In this document: piece by piece, positions 12,089 to 23,529 of the stretch
Layout of the letters: every line of letters starts with the position of its first letter
Numbering within the stretch: the first letter of the stretch is position 1
NCBI RefSeq assembly: GCF_009727055.1
Contig: NC_052355.1
Span: forward strand, 7,148,505-7,212,504
DNA: 64,000 nucleotides
Direction: 5' to 3'
DNA from: Benincasa hispida
Lineage: Eukaryota; Streptophyta; Magnoliopsida; Cucurbitales; Cucurbitaceae
The notes under the pieces: model-generated
What the model saw: only the letters and a program-made list of their open reading frames with translations
Databases searched by the model: none
Told to the model about the DNA's origin: nothing
Translations under genes and position numbers: made by a program

Positions 12089-12096
12089 TATATATA
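12089..12096 (-). promoter_or_regulatory. TATA box of the 2OG oxygenase gene
   Basis: The minus strand reads GTATATATAGACGC about 80 bases before the chosen ATG at 12008. A start site about 30 bases downstream would give a 5' leader of roughly 50 nt. This argues against the longer in-frame start at 12116. Confidence 0.6.
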
Positions 12097-12116
12097 CAAA
12101 AAAAAGTCAGATACAA

Positions 12117-13969
12117 AACAAAATTGTGTGAAATATGGAAAATATTGTTGAACTATGATGTTTGAGCACCAATTCTAAGGATCCCAAGAACTAAGAAGTG
12201 ACAAATGGAGATCAAATGAATTCGGATACAAGAATACCCAAAGCGATACCCGGCTACAGGCACACGAAATATCCAATATCGATGTACCGCGTAGGAGCTC
12301 CAGTACCCAGCGCCATTGATGAACCTATTGGGAAATTGTCCGAAATAATTGCAAGCTGTCAGTTCGATAATGTTTGGAATAACTCCACGATTCGAATAAA
12401 TCAAATTAAATATAAAGATTGGGTTAATTAATTTTATTCTTGGATTAGATTGAGTTAAACTTTTAGTTAAAAAAAATTTAGGTTGACCAAATCTAATCCA
12501 ATCCAAATTTTATATATATTAATAATATATATTTCTTTTTATTTATAGTTTAATTAATTTATGAATTTTTAATATTTTTTAAAAAATTATTATGATCTTT
12601 GTCTTTGTTGAAAGTTTGCAATAAATATCATAGATATTTTGTATTTAACATTTAATTTTATGAGATTGTAGTAATCAGTGTATATAAATTTATATATTTT
12701 TAATTAAAAATAAAAAATAAGTTATAACCTGACAATCCAACCCAATCAATTCTAGGGTTGAGTTGGGTTCGATTTAAGACTTTATTTGAGTTGTTTGAGT
12801 TGCCAACAACTCAATCTACTCAAATTTTTAGGTTAATTCAACACCTTCAACCCAATTTAATTAAATTCAACTCACTTATACCTCTAATATTTATTGTTTA
12901 TGAAGACATCGAAATTGAAAGATTTTTAATATTTTAAAAAAAATAATTAAAAAACAAAACTTGTTTTTAGTAAAAATTTCTTGTTTCATTTTTTCTTTAG
13001 TAATTTTATTCTTTTTTCCTCTTATTTTATAGTTTCATCCACGATCATGTGACGTGTCTTTCTCTATCCTAAATGCAACCACCAACAAGCCAAAGTTGCA
13101 ATAGGTTCTTTTGGCAACACGATAATATATAAACTAGAAACCAGAAACGGTTTTTTTTTTATTTCACAAATTTGAGTCAATTTTAAGAAACGTTTCTTAA
13201 AATTTAAAAATGAGAAATAGGAAACGAGAACATTATCAAATAGACCTTAATAACTTTATTTGTTTTACACAACTTCACTTTTTAAAACACATGAGATTTC
13301 TAATACTCTTCATGTAGGGGAATTTTATACCTAGATGATGAACAATTCTAATTGATTAATAAATCAATATCAATTAATCATTATCTTAACTATTTAATAT
13401 AAAATTTTATCATTAAATATTAATATTCTAGTTAATTTAATGGTCAAATATACGTTTGGTCCTTAAGATTTGAAGTTAAGGTATATTTGCTCCTTGAAGT
13501 TGAAAATAGACACTTTAGTCCCTCACGTTTGCTAAACACTTCTAAATGGTCCCTCATTTAACTTTAAGTTAATGGAATGCATACTCGATTGTTGTGTGTT
13601 GATGTTGACGTTAATTATATTTGGTGATGTGTCAATTGTATTGAATTAGTTGAAAACGGAATTAAAATAACCTTTAAAAGGATAAAAATAAATTGTTTAC
13701 AAAAATACATATAGCCCTAATTGTCGTACAAAAAGCTTCAAAATGTGAACCTTCGTAGTGTTGTCAACCGGAGTGCCCACCCCATCTGTGTTTTTTCTGC
13801 ATGGGTTATGTCCACCAGGATCCACTTGTTCTAGTTTTAAGTGAAAAAGAATTGTAAAATTATGTTAAGTCATACCCCTCTTCTTTGTCTTGTCACTACT
13901 ACAATTGAAAGTTGGTATTGGAGTTGTCAAACACCTCCTCTAATTAGTCTTGTCATTCTTTGATTTATT
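12117..13969. other. Intergenic, AT-rich, with mobile-element relics
   Basis: No gene is supported. At 13438-13630, ACGTTTGGTCCTTAAG followed by TTTAGTCCCTCACGTTTGC is one end of a Mutator-like repeat; a related copy lies reversed at about 35750-35945. Around 12720-12890, AACCCAATCAATTC/GAGTTGGGTT-type mirrored blocks hint at another decayed inverted-repeat element with unclear ends. Confidence 0.45.
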
Positions 13970-15299
13970 TGTAACGATCTGACCGTTCTAGAATTCTCAC
14001 AAGGGTCGTTACTATCAAATGCACATTTTCATTCAAACATGTTGACCAATAAAACATAAATCTAGTGGAAAGGGGATAACTATTTCAAACCAAATTATCA
14101 AATTAATAATTAAATTAAATAAACAAAACATTTAATCGGGGTCCCCTAAAAACATTTTCGAAGAAAATTTCTAAAATAATAAAATATTCTATCTGACAAT
14201 AAATTCAAATTTCAAAACGATCATAAAACTATAAACATAGATTAAGTGGAAGCAATTTGCTTTTTTCCCCATACATCTCTATCACGGGTTCCGTTTGTCA
14301 CTCGCTGGCCTATTTCTGTCATTACCTGAAAAACATAGAGGAAGAAATTATGAGAGTAAAAATACTCAATAAATGACCCAGTATTGGGTCCTCTAGGTAA
14401 CATGTTAATCATTTTATCTACGCATTGGTGTACAATCATAACATATCAATTGTGATCCTGGAGGTCACATATCAAACATAAACGTGATCCCAAAGGAACA
14501 CTTATCAGTCAAAGGTATGTAACCCGAAGGTACGCATATTAGTCAAAGGCGTGTATCTCAAAAGTACACATATCAGTCATAGGTGCAGTCTCGAGGGAGA
14601 AATCATTAGTCATAGGTGTGTATCCTAAAGGCACACAAACAGTCATAAATGTGCATATAAACAGTCATATAGCGTACGCCACCTAGATAAAATGTTAACA
14701 GTTACCATATATACTTAGCATGCATCAATCCACATAAATATTCTATCATAATCACATCCATCTAATTCAGGAAAATTTTACCAGAACGTCCCCAGTCACC
14801 ATAACATAACATCACAATCAAAACAGTCCATATCATTAAGCCAAACAGTCCAATTATCATCATGTAGTTGGGACGACTGGTTCGAAGGCGAACCAATAAT
14901 AAGACACTTACCTCAATTAAGTTTGAATTTTAGTCCAAATCAACTATCCTGTATGAACCTGAACCAAACCTAAAACAAAAGCCAAAATTAGTGTAACCTC
15001 CTTTATGCTCAAATTTGAATCACAATTTACCTCAAAGGCATTTAAGAAACTTACCTAACTTGAGGCTTAATGGCAACACCACCTTCAAACTTGCCCTCAG
15101 CACAACTTTGAATTCGACATCGAAATTTGCACGTTAGAACTCAAAATTACAGCATCATATCTCAGTCCAAAAAGATTCCAAATTTTGTACTTACTAACAA
15201 ACACCCAAACTCAATCGTAACACCTGATGAACAACACGATAACGACCTTCAAGCCTTGAATTTAAAAATCAAACGGAATAATTACTCAAAAGACCCATT
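13970..15299. repeat. LTR-like or large non-coding retroelement fragment with internal tandem repeat
   Basis: The block starts TGTAACGATCTGACCG and contains a degenerate tandem repeat of roughly 35-45 bp at about 14450-14670. The recurring core is CAGTCATAGGTGTGTATCC...AAAGGCACACATAT. It resembles the transcribed non-coding part of a plant LTR element read on the minus strand. No coding domain or clear ends were found, so the class is uncertain. Confidence 0.4.
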
Positions 15300-15539
15300 T
15301 TAAAGGTCCAAAATGGCAAATGACTCAGCTTTTGAAAAAAAAATGTCAAATGCCCCTTTGTTGATGTCATGACCACATGAAGTTACATTATTGCCCTTCT
15401 TTTTTCTTTTTCCTCTCGGTGCAAGAAATCTACCTCTACATGTCATCTTCTTCTTATCTGGCTTCTTCTCCTTTGTATGTCTTCTTCTTCTTTTTCTCCA
15501 GCACGACGAGTCCATGCGAGCACCTTCGATGTGACCAAC

Positions 15540-15744
15540 TTTGATGAGCAAGAGACGAGAGAGATGAGTAATTTTGTGAGTGATGAAACGAAGAAAGAGC
15601 GAGACGAACTAGAGCGAGAGACATAGTGATTTGTGAGTGAAAAAAATAAGAGAGAGCGAGAGACGAGCTAAAGCAAGACGAGTGAGACGAGAGATATAGT
15701 GATTTGTTAGTGAAAAAATAAGAGAGAGCGAGACGAGCGAGCAT
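15540..15744. repeat. Purine-rich GAGCGAGA/GAGACGAG repeat
   Basis: The plus strand is dominated by irregular copies of AGAGAGCGAGA and GAGACGAG, with two longer direct copies around AGAGAGCGAGACGAGC. A similar purine-rich motif recurs at about 59660-59755. An arginine-rich open frame over it is a composition artefact. Confidence 0.6.
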
Positions 15745-16892
15745 TGGGATTGGTTTCCTAAATTTTCTGGTAGTCTCATAGTTTGTAAACTCTGTAAACA
15801 TATTGTGTTAATAAAATTTATTGTATAAGCATTTACTCAATCCAATAAACTAAGATCCTTGGTTATTTTATGTAAATTTAAATAAGTATGTAGAGATATA
15901 TAGGTGGATCTTGTTTAAATTGATAATCTAAATGGTATGTAGTATATGGATAAAAGAGGGATATCTTATTCTGGTGACACTACGGATACGACCCTCTTTG
16001 TAGATGTTACAAGTGTTGTAAAGTGTACAAATGGTCTGATCTTAATCATTCATGTGGAGACATGTGAGCGGGGGTATCCTATTAAAGGAGTTTGTATAAG
16101 ACCAGACCACGAAATGTTAGTCTCTTTATATAATGTCGTTGATAATAGAGACTTACATTTCACTAGGAAGACCATAGGTGACATGACCTGAATCCTGAGT
16201 GAGTTGAGAACTCCTACTTGTGAGGGCGGTCCTTTGATTTATATGGGTGAGAGTGACTAGATTGCCAACTCAACAAGCCTACGATTTTAGGGATTCGTCT
16301 GATTGGGGAGTTGGGAACTTAGCTACACAAGACAGAATTCACTCCTTCCTCAAAGCAGAGGTAAGTAGATAAATTGCTTCCTTAACGGCTGATTCTGGGT
16401 CTTGAACATAGCGCCATACCCTCTCTTGGGAAGAGAGGACTCAACCATAGTGGGACTATGACTTATTGTTCATTAGAGGAATCATTGGTACTTAAAGAGT
16501 TAGATGTAACTACAGGGGTAAAACAATAAATTGGCCCAGCTATACTTACGAACGATTTGTGAAGGGTCATCGCACTGTTGATTGGTTATATCCAATGGAC
16601 ACATAAATATATCTTTAGTGCGAAGGGTGCAACTGTCGGTCTTTAGTGGAGTGATCGGTAGTTAATGGATAGTAGATGTTGTGATTAAATAGTTTAGTCA
16701 ATTATTCACGTACCATTGGAGCTTTAAGCTAAAGGTCCATAAGGTACCCTTGGTAGCTCAATAGGTTCAAGATGAGAATCAAATTTTGGGTTAGTTTAAG
16801 TGTTCAAATTAACAAGAGGGAATTTGATTATATGTGATATAATTAAATTAATTAAATTATATGTGATATAATTGATATGATGTATTTGATAC
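15745..16892 (+). mobile_element. Copia-type LTR, 5' part only, plus strand
   Basis: Starts TGGGATTGGTTTCC and then runs parallel to the LTRs at 37333 and (reversed) 19926 for about 1.15 kb. Shared blocks include CAATAAACTAAGATCC, GTTACAAGTGTTGTAAAGTG, TTTGTATAAGACC and TCTTTAGTGGAGTG. It stops abruptly after GATGTATTTGAT, where a reversed LTR piece begins. No internal coding region is attached. Confidence 0.8.
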
Positions 16893-17679
16893 TGAATGAA
16901 ATCTAAATAAACATCCTTTAAGCAGTGGAAGTAGATCGTTCCAAATCCCATTGAGAAAGAAACAAACAATTACAATCTAAACAAAAACGAACAGATTATG
17001 CATAAACAAAAATTATAGCATGCTACTTAGAATTGAAGATACAAGGGATAGAGTATACAAACCTTTGAAGAACTCTTCTTCAAGTATCCCTCGATCATTC
17101 AGCAACTCGTTCAATTAGCATGAACTCGAACCAACAATCAGAACACAATCTCAACGAACGTTTGAAAGAACCTTTATCCCAATTGAGTCCAATTCGAACC
17201 TCGAACTGAATTAGAACACCACCACAACTGTTACCTTGTTATTTTCGATGTGAGAATCCAGGAGTTGTGGGCTCTGTATGATCTTTTATTGGGAGGTAGA
17301 TGACTGAGTAAGTGGGAGATGAGGCTATCTATCGTATAGACGAAATACTAGATCGTTTAGTAAACCGAAGCATATCGTTTAAACTTTGCTACTCGATCAT
17401 GTAGTAATGATCAATCGAGTAACTATCGTATAGTAAACTCGTAGTTGGATCGGGTATGCTCTCTATGCGATCGTTTAATAAAACACTTTTACTTGATCGC
17501 TTTTTTGTGAGTTTTTTCGAATGAATCAACTTCTTGCAAATTTTGGAAAACCAAAATCCTTTAATCTCACAGTTACCATAACTTCCAATAATCTCCCACT
17601 CAATTGGATTATTAGAGAACAAGAATAATTAATTATCACATAATTAATATATTATAAATAAACATAATAACCAATTTAT
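16893..17679 (-). mobile_element. Copia-type LTR, 3' part only, minus strand
   Basis: Read on the minus strand this is the second half of the same LTR type. It holds a cluster of AAACGATC motifs (17330-17490), the GAGCCCACAACTCCTGGATTC block, a GCATGCTATAATTT block and a terminal ...GATTTCATTCA at 16893. It joins head-to-head with the plus-strand 5' part at 15745-16892. The complete LTR of another copy lies directly to its right, at 17680. Confidence 0.8.
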
Positions 17680-19926
17680 TGTAGGAAATCGGAAACGAGA
17701 TTTCCATGAGCAGCGGAACGAGACTATTCCAAATTACAATCATGAATCAACAAAACATTTATAGTCGACTTCAAACAAACGGTTATGCGATTCATACAGA
17801 AATTATAGCATGTAAAATACAAAGGAACAAAGAGTAAAACTTTACACACATAGGTAGAAGCGTCTCCATGCTCCGATGCGCACTCTGATCGAACAACAAC
17901 GATCAAGAACACTCGATCTACACGACCGCAACACCGCACGAACACTTCGCGCTCGTCCTCAACGATCTCCTCAGTTATGAACTCCTCTACAACAGCGAAC
18001 GAACACCACGCTCGTCCTCAGCGACACGAATCACCTCCACAGCACCACGAACGGTCTCCAGAAAACCTAGACGGTGTCGAGTTGAGTCTGACACCACTAA
18101 CAAGGCGACCTTGGTATTCATCGGTGTGAGAATCCAAAGGGTGGGCTCTGTTCGAACTTGGTATGAGGCAGACGAACGGAGGAAACAATGATCGCGTACA
18201 CGACTGGACAAGTGGGAGATGGCTAAGACCTATCGTATAGGTCGATGCTCAATCGTTTAGATAAAGCTATGCGATCGTCTAGCAAAAGCTATGCGATCGT
18301 TTAACTCGGTCTGTCGCATACAGACTCTGCACGATCGTTTACCTTAGGCCAGCGATCGTCTAGCAAAGCTATGCGATCGTTTAGTAAACATTGTACGATC
18401 GTTTAGCTCGCACTTATACGATCGTTTAGCTCGCCCAGCCGTTGTTTAGTAAATCCGAATTTACTTGACGACTTCTTGAGTTTCTTTTTCGCGAAGAGAA
18501 AACTCAAAAAACTTTTCAAACTTTTGTAAAAAAAACTTCTTTTTCAAAATAGGAAACCACTTTCCTTTTAAACTCACGGTTATCATGATCCAATAACCAC
18601 CCACTACTTTGGTTATTTACAAGAAAAAAGTATTAATTATCTAATAATTAATATTATTATAAATATAAATGATAACCAACTTATCATACTATATTTATAA
18701 CCTATAGTTTTAATATTTCATCTCATGAAACATATAAACCATAGTTATTTTTCTATTCCATGGTACTTAATGTAAATCTCATTTACATCAATCCTCCACT
18801 AGATGTATCTTATACATCATATCGATTATTTCATATATAATCAAAATACCTCTTGTCAATTTGAACATTTCAAATCAACACCAAGAACTGATTCTCAACA
18901 TGAATCCAAGCTACCAAAGGGATCTCATAGACCTGTAGATCTGAAGCTCCAACAGTACGTGAATAACTGACTAAACTCTTTAGTCACGGGATCCGCCATT
19001 CGTTAACTGCCAGACACTCTACTAAAGACCAACAACTGAACTCTCCTCACTACAGATATATTATGTGTCCATCTTAACCAATCAGTAGTGCGACAACCCT
19101 TCACAGATTGCTCGTAAGTACAGCTGGGCCAATAGCCATTATACCCCTGTAATTACATCTGTCTCCTTAAGTACCACTGATCCCTCTAATGAACAAAAGT
19201 CATAGTTCTACTATGTCTGAGTCTTCTCTTCCAAAGAGAAGCTGTGGCCACTATGTTCAAGCCCCGGAATCAGCCCTTAAGGGAGCAATCTCTCTACTTA
19301 TCCCTACTTTGGGAAAAGAGTGAATTCCATCTTGTGGATTGAGTTCCCAACTCCCAAATCAGACAAGTCCCCAAAAAGGTATGCATATTGAGTTGGCAAT
19401 CTAGCCACTCTCACCTATACTAATCAAAGGACCACCCTCAAAGGCATGAGTTCACAAAACACTCAGGATTGAGGTTGTGTCACCTATAGTCGTTTAGGTG
19501 AGATGCAAGTCTCTAATATCAACAACATTATATACAGAGTCTAGTCATCTTGTGGTCCAGGTCTATACAAACTCTTTGTATAGGACACCCCCGCTCCACG
19601 TCTCCACACGAATGGTCAGGATCTACCATCTGTAGTAGTTTACAACACTTGCAAACCTCTACAAAGCGGGTACTATCCGTAGTGTCACCAGGATCAGGTA
19701 TCCCACCTTAATTCTTATACGACAAACCTATTTAGGTTATCACTTAAGGCATGATCCACTTGTATATCACATATACATGCTTAAGTTCACATAAGATAAC
19801 CAATGAGCTTTGTTTATTGGATATGAATAAATGCCAGAATTAAATAATACTTATTTTATTCATTGAACAATGTGTATCTTTACAAAACAACGAGACTCTG
19901 GGAGAATTAGGACACTAATCCTAACA
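17680..19926 (-). mobile_element. Complete copia-type 3' LTR, minus strand, about 2.25 kb
   Basis: On the minus strand it begins TGTTAGGATTAGTG and ends CGATTTCCTACA, giving TG...CA termini. It is preceded by a polypurine tract AAGTGGGAGAT and by the tail of a copia RNase H domain, so it is a 3' LTR. It carries seven CGATCG palindromes at 18280-18430. It is related to, but not identical with, the LTRs at 37333 and 44174. Confidence 0.88.
18240..18445 (-). repeat. CGATCG-palindrome array inside LTR
   Basis: Seven CGATCG sites occur within about 150 bases, most in the context CTAAACGATCG (element sense) and spaced roughly 13-35 bases apart. Related arrays occur at the equivalent place in the other LTRs of this family at 17330-17490, 38750-38940 and 45800-45930. 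Confidence 0.75.
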
Positions 19927-20700
19927 ATCTCCCACTTGTCCTAATGACTTGGGAGACTAATGTACAATACAATATAAAAATGTACAATATACAATAAACT
20001 AGGGCATACCCCAGTATCTTCTCCCACTTGCCCTAGACAAGATACCACGTGTCCTACAGACCCAGACTTTCCAGGTGACCCTCGAACACTTTAGTTGTGA
20101 GGGCCTTTGTAAAGGGATCAACAACGTTGTATCCCGTAAGGATTAAATCCTTAGCTCCATACATAAGTATGTAGACCCTCGTTCTCCGAAGATACTTGAG
20201 GATCGTCTTAACCGCCGTCCAATGATCAAATCCTCCATTGCTTTCTTAAAAGACAACGGATCCTCGACCCCATCATTCGTAATGATGTTTTGGGGTTCAG
20301 TCAAACCTATGTAGCGATTCGATGGGTTCATTACCCTCCCACTACATCAAGGCAGTCTCAACTCTTAAGCTGGTTGACTAGACGTCCCGACCTCAACAAC
20401 TCTTGTTGAACCCTCAGCAGTCTCAGTCTCACTTGAGATCTCATATAAAATGAGCTTATTTCATGGCTTATGATCCCTCGTGTGATCTTCTTCCAAGAAG
20501 ATAGTATTAGTGGAAACAAACACTTTGTTCTCACTTGGATCATAGAAGCATCCTCCTCTAGTTTCCTTAGAGTAACCCACAAAGAGGCAAACCTTCGAAC
20601 ACGGTTCCAACTTCTTTGGGTTAGTCACTAGCACATGTGTCGGACAGCCCCAAATCCTAAAAGTGGCGTAACCTACCTTTACAACCTCTCCATAACTCAA
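19927..20700 (-). pseudogene. Copia pol remnant: integrase C-terminus, RT start and RNase H tail
   Basis: Minus strand. From 20700 to 20461 it encodes an integrase C-terminal stretch with RIWGCPTHVLVTNPKKLEP and RGGCFYDPSENKVFVSTNT. From 20331 to about 20200 it reads PSNRYIGLTEPQN and DPLSFKKAMED, the start of the RT region. It then jumps to the RNase H tail (NVVDPFTKALTTK, about 20130-20090), so nearly all RT and RNase H is deleted. The polypurine tract AAGTGGGAGAT adjoins the LTR at 19926. Several stops and frame breaks make it non-functional. Confidence 0.85.
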
Positions 20701-20703
20701 AAA

Positions 20704-21790
20704 TTATTTTAGAAACACTTTTTGAGGGAACTGCTTTTGAGGAGGCAATTGTATCTGATTCGAAGAAACAATGGAAGGATGTTATGGAAGAAGAGTTGTT
20801 CTCGTTGCAGAAGAATTAAACATGGTCATTGGTTCCAAGGCCTCCTAATCAGAAACTCGTTCAGTCAAAGTGGATTTATAAAATCAAGCCAGGTACAAGA
20901 GGTGATAGCAAGCCTAGGTATAAGGCTAGACTGGTAGCTAAGGGCTACACTCAGAAGGATGGGGTTGACTTTCATGAGATTTTCTCTCTGGTGGTGAGGC
21001 ATTCATCTATTCGATTAATTTTATCTATTGTTGTTCATTTTGATATGTTTGTTGAACATATGGACATCACCACAGCTTTCCTTCATGGAAAATTGGAGGA
21101 AGTGATCTACATGGCTCAACCTAAGGGCTATGAGGTGAAGGAAAAGGAAGACATGGTTTTTCGTCTTCACAAGTCCATCTATAGACTGAAGTAATAATCA
21201 AGATAGTGGTATATCAGGTTTGACACCTTTATTCTGAAATAGGGGTTTCATAGGAGCTCATTATGATGCCTGCGTGTAATGGAAACTATCATAGAAAGGT
21301 ACATATATTTATCTACTTCTGTATGTAGATGATATGATCCTGGGGTCTAAGGATTATTCTAAAATCTTGTGATCTCAAGAAATAGTTGAGTAGTGATTTT
21401 GAGATGAAAGACTTAGGTGAACTGAAAAGGATCCTAGGAGAGTTATGTGCATAAATTGCTTGAGAAGTATAATATGTCTTGTTGTAAGGTAGTTTCGACA
21501 CCCTTAGTATCTCATTTTAAGCTTTCTTCATGTCAGTGTCCTGTTACTGAACAAGAAAGATTAGAGATGTCTAATATTCCCTATTATAATTCTGTTGGAA
21601 GTATTATGTATTTGATGTTTTGTACTAGGCCTGACTTGGGATCTGCTATGAGTATGATAAGTAGGTTTATGTCAAATCCTAGGAAGGAACATTGGAATGC
21701 AGTTAAATGGGTGCTTCGATATTTGAAAGGTAGTGCCAGTGTACAATTTTATTTTAGAAGGGATTGTGATAAATCAACACTATTGGAAGG
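20704..21790 (+). pseudogene. Copia reverse transcriptase / RNase H start, interrupted
   Basis: Plus strand, opposite to its left neighbour. It encodes [37 protein letters not shown], then [14 protein letters not shown] (about 20740-21190). A YVDDMIL active-site motif follows near 21318-21340, then SVGSIMYLM and TRPDLGSAMSMISRFMSNP (about 21590-21700), the connection toward RNase H. Stops lie near 20818 and 21194. It ends at the gypsy insertion point 21790 and resumes at 33729. Integrase, protease and gag are absent on the left, where the junction with the minus-strand remnant is at about 20701. Motifs suggest a Tork/Tnt1-like copia lineage. Confidence 0.88.
21786..21790. repeat. Target-site duplication GAAGG, left copy
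   Basis: GAAGG precedes the TGATAAC start of the gypsy 5' LTR. The same five bases follow the 3' LTR at 33729-33733. Removing one copy and the element restores an open copia RNase H frame reading ...LLEG-FTDADYAA. Confidence 0.92.
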
Positions 21791-23410
21791 TGATAACTTG
21801 AAGAAATACAAGTTATTTATACCATCTTATTTAGAATATGCGGCAAAAGGAAGGAAAAAGTTGCATCGAATATATAGAAATTAACTTAGAAATGCAAAGG
21901 TTGTAAAATGGCAAAAGCACACCCACTGACCCCATTGCGATGGTAAAAAGGGATGTCCAAGTCTTTGTTTTACAGGAAACAGGTATCACCGCATGCAACG
22001 ATCGCTCGAGGACAAAAAGAGCAACGCATTCGCACCGCATGCGACGATCGATCGTGGATAAAAAGAGTGATGCATTCATGGGGATTTCTGAAATTGTATA
22101 GCTTTTCTGTTGTACGATCTGACAAATTGAATGTGGAGCAGAGCGGAAGTTTCTACCAAGCCTCGGCAAAAAAAGTAACTTTTCAGAGTGGGACCACTGA
22201 CGAAGGAGGTGCTAAGGTCTATAAATAGCTACATCAATACCAAAGGAAGGAGGTTGGTCTGAAGAGACATTCATAGAGAGTCCGAGAAATAGACAAGACA
22301 AGTCTGAAAGGAAGTCTCAGGAGCCAGAAATTCATTTACAATCACGAAGAAAAGCTCTATGCAAGAGTCATTTCTACCTAGGGAACTATCATGAGAAGGA
22401 AGTTCTCCACTCACTCCTCCTACATGCAGGCAAGCAAAACAACTCCGATCGGGATCTGTGTCAAGACATTGACACCCTATCCTCATTTATTCTTACTTTC
22501 TGTTCATCAACTATTATTCATTTCTGATCTTTCATTCATCTATCTGTAACAAACGCTTTATCTTTATACGTAATATCATTATCATGTTCATCTTCATCTC
22601 TCTGTTCACCACCATCCATTCATCGTCCATTTCTCTCACCATGTCTAACTAATCCTCCAGGGTAAGAGGGAACGATTAAGCGAGTAAGTTAATCCATGTT
22701 GAAGAAGTCAGCTAAGTTTAGCTAACGTATGCTCAACGACATCTTCACTTTTGAGAGCAGAAGTGAAAATGTTAATCCACCTTTCGAAAGAAGGTTGATA
22801 GAATGCGTTAACTAAAGCAAGAAGTATTTCCAGAGATGGAAACAACCTTGCAATCGCAACATTCATCCCTATTCACCATAGAGATATGGGAACGCGACTG
22901 ATCACTGAGAGATATAAGCCAAGGGAAGGCGGAACCTTAGTTGCGTCCTCAACAGGATTGACAAACTGGCGATGATCTTTCCCCCAACCCGTTCTCATTC
23001 TGATACTTTTCACAATACTTGCCATTGCATTCCCTCATACACTTGCACAACTTCACATTTATTCATTTATTTGTTTATTTATCTGTTCGCTGCATTTTTC
23101 TTTTCAAACACAACACACTATTATTTTGATTTCAGTCGCATTTATCACATCAATGTCGCATCTAGCATCGTAATCCCCGTGTTCGACCTCGGATCACTCT
23201 GAGAAACTTGTAGTGGAATTATACTTGATTTCAACGCAAGAAAACTTGTAACACACATACACTACATGAACACATTCTACAATGTTTTGTAGCATCGCAT
23301 ATATTATCTAGAAATGTGATTAAGACAAAGAAACATATATCATACACATCATCAATCTTTGCAGTGGCATTACGTCCGCCGCAAAGCAACAAGCATTTGA
23401 CTCATGAACA
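21791..23410 (+). repeat. 5' LTR of the gypsy element
   Basis: Begins TGATAACTTGAAG and ends ACTCATGAACA, aligning along its whole length with 32105-33728. It contains a TATA box (22220-22227) and a T/ATTT-rich 3' section near 23040-23100. The internal primer site follows six bases after its end. Confidence 0.92.
22220..22227 (+). promoter_or_regulatory. TATA box in gypsy 5' LTR
   Basis: TATAAATA in the context AAGGTCTATAAATAGCT. The same string is conserved in the 3' LTR at 32533-32540, and a comparable TATAAATA lies in the solo LTR at 27419-27426. It is the probable pol II start signal of the element. Confidence 0.65.
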
Positions 23411-23416
23411 AGTTTT

Positions 23417-23438
23417 TGGCGCTGTTTCCAGGGACTGG
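23417..23438 (+). other. Primer binding site, tRNA-Asp type (degraded)
   Basis: TGGCGCTGTTTCCAGGGA just after the 5' LTR resembles the complement of the plant tRNA-Asp 3' end (TGGCGCCGTTGCCGGGGA) with three changes. Athila/Tat elements commonly use this primer site. It fixes the element's orientation. Confidence 0.75.
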
Positions 23439-23529
23439 CAACTTTAGTGCTGAATATTTTTGTGATATTGTGTAGGATAGATTTCTGGAGTATAGTGTGC
23501 TTAACCGAAGAGCAGTTGATGGTGCATGA

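Noticed and set aside
12009..12116. Upstream in-frame ATG extending the oxygenase N-terminus
   Set aside because: It lies upstream of the TATA box at 12089-12096, and the added residues do not resemble the family.
15454..15801. Minus-strand open frame of 115 codons
   Set aside because: It runs over the purine-rich tract and into an LTR start; the Ser/Leu-rich composition is a repeat artefact.
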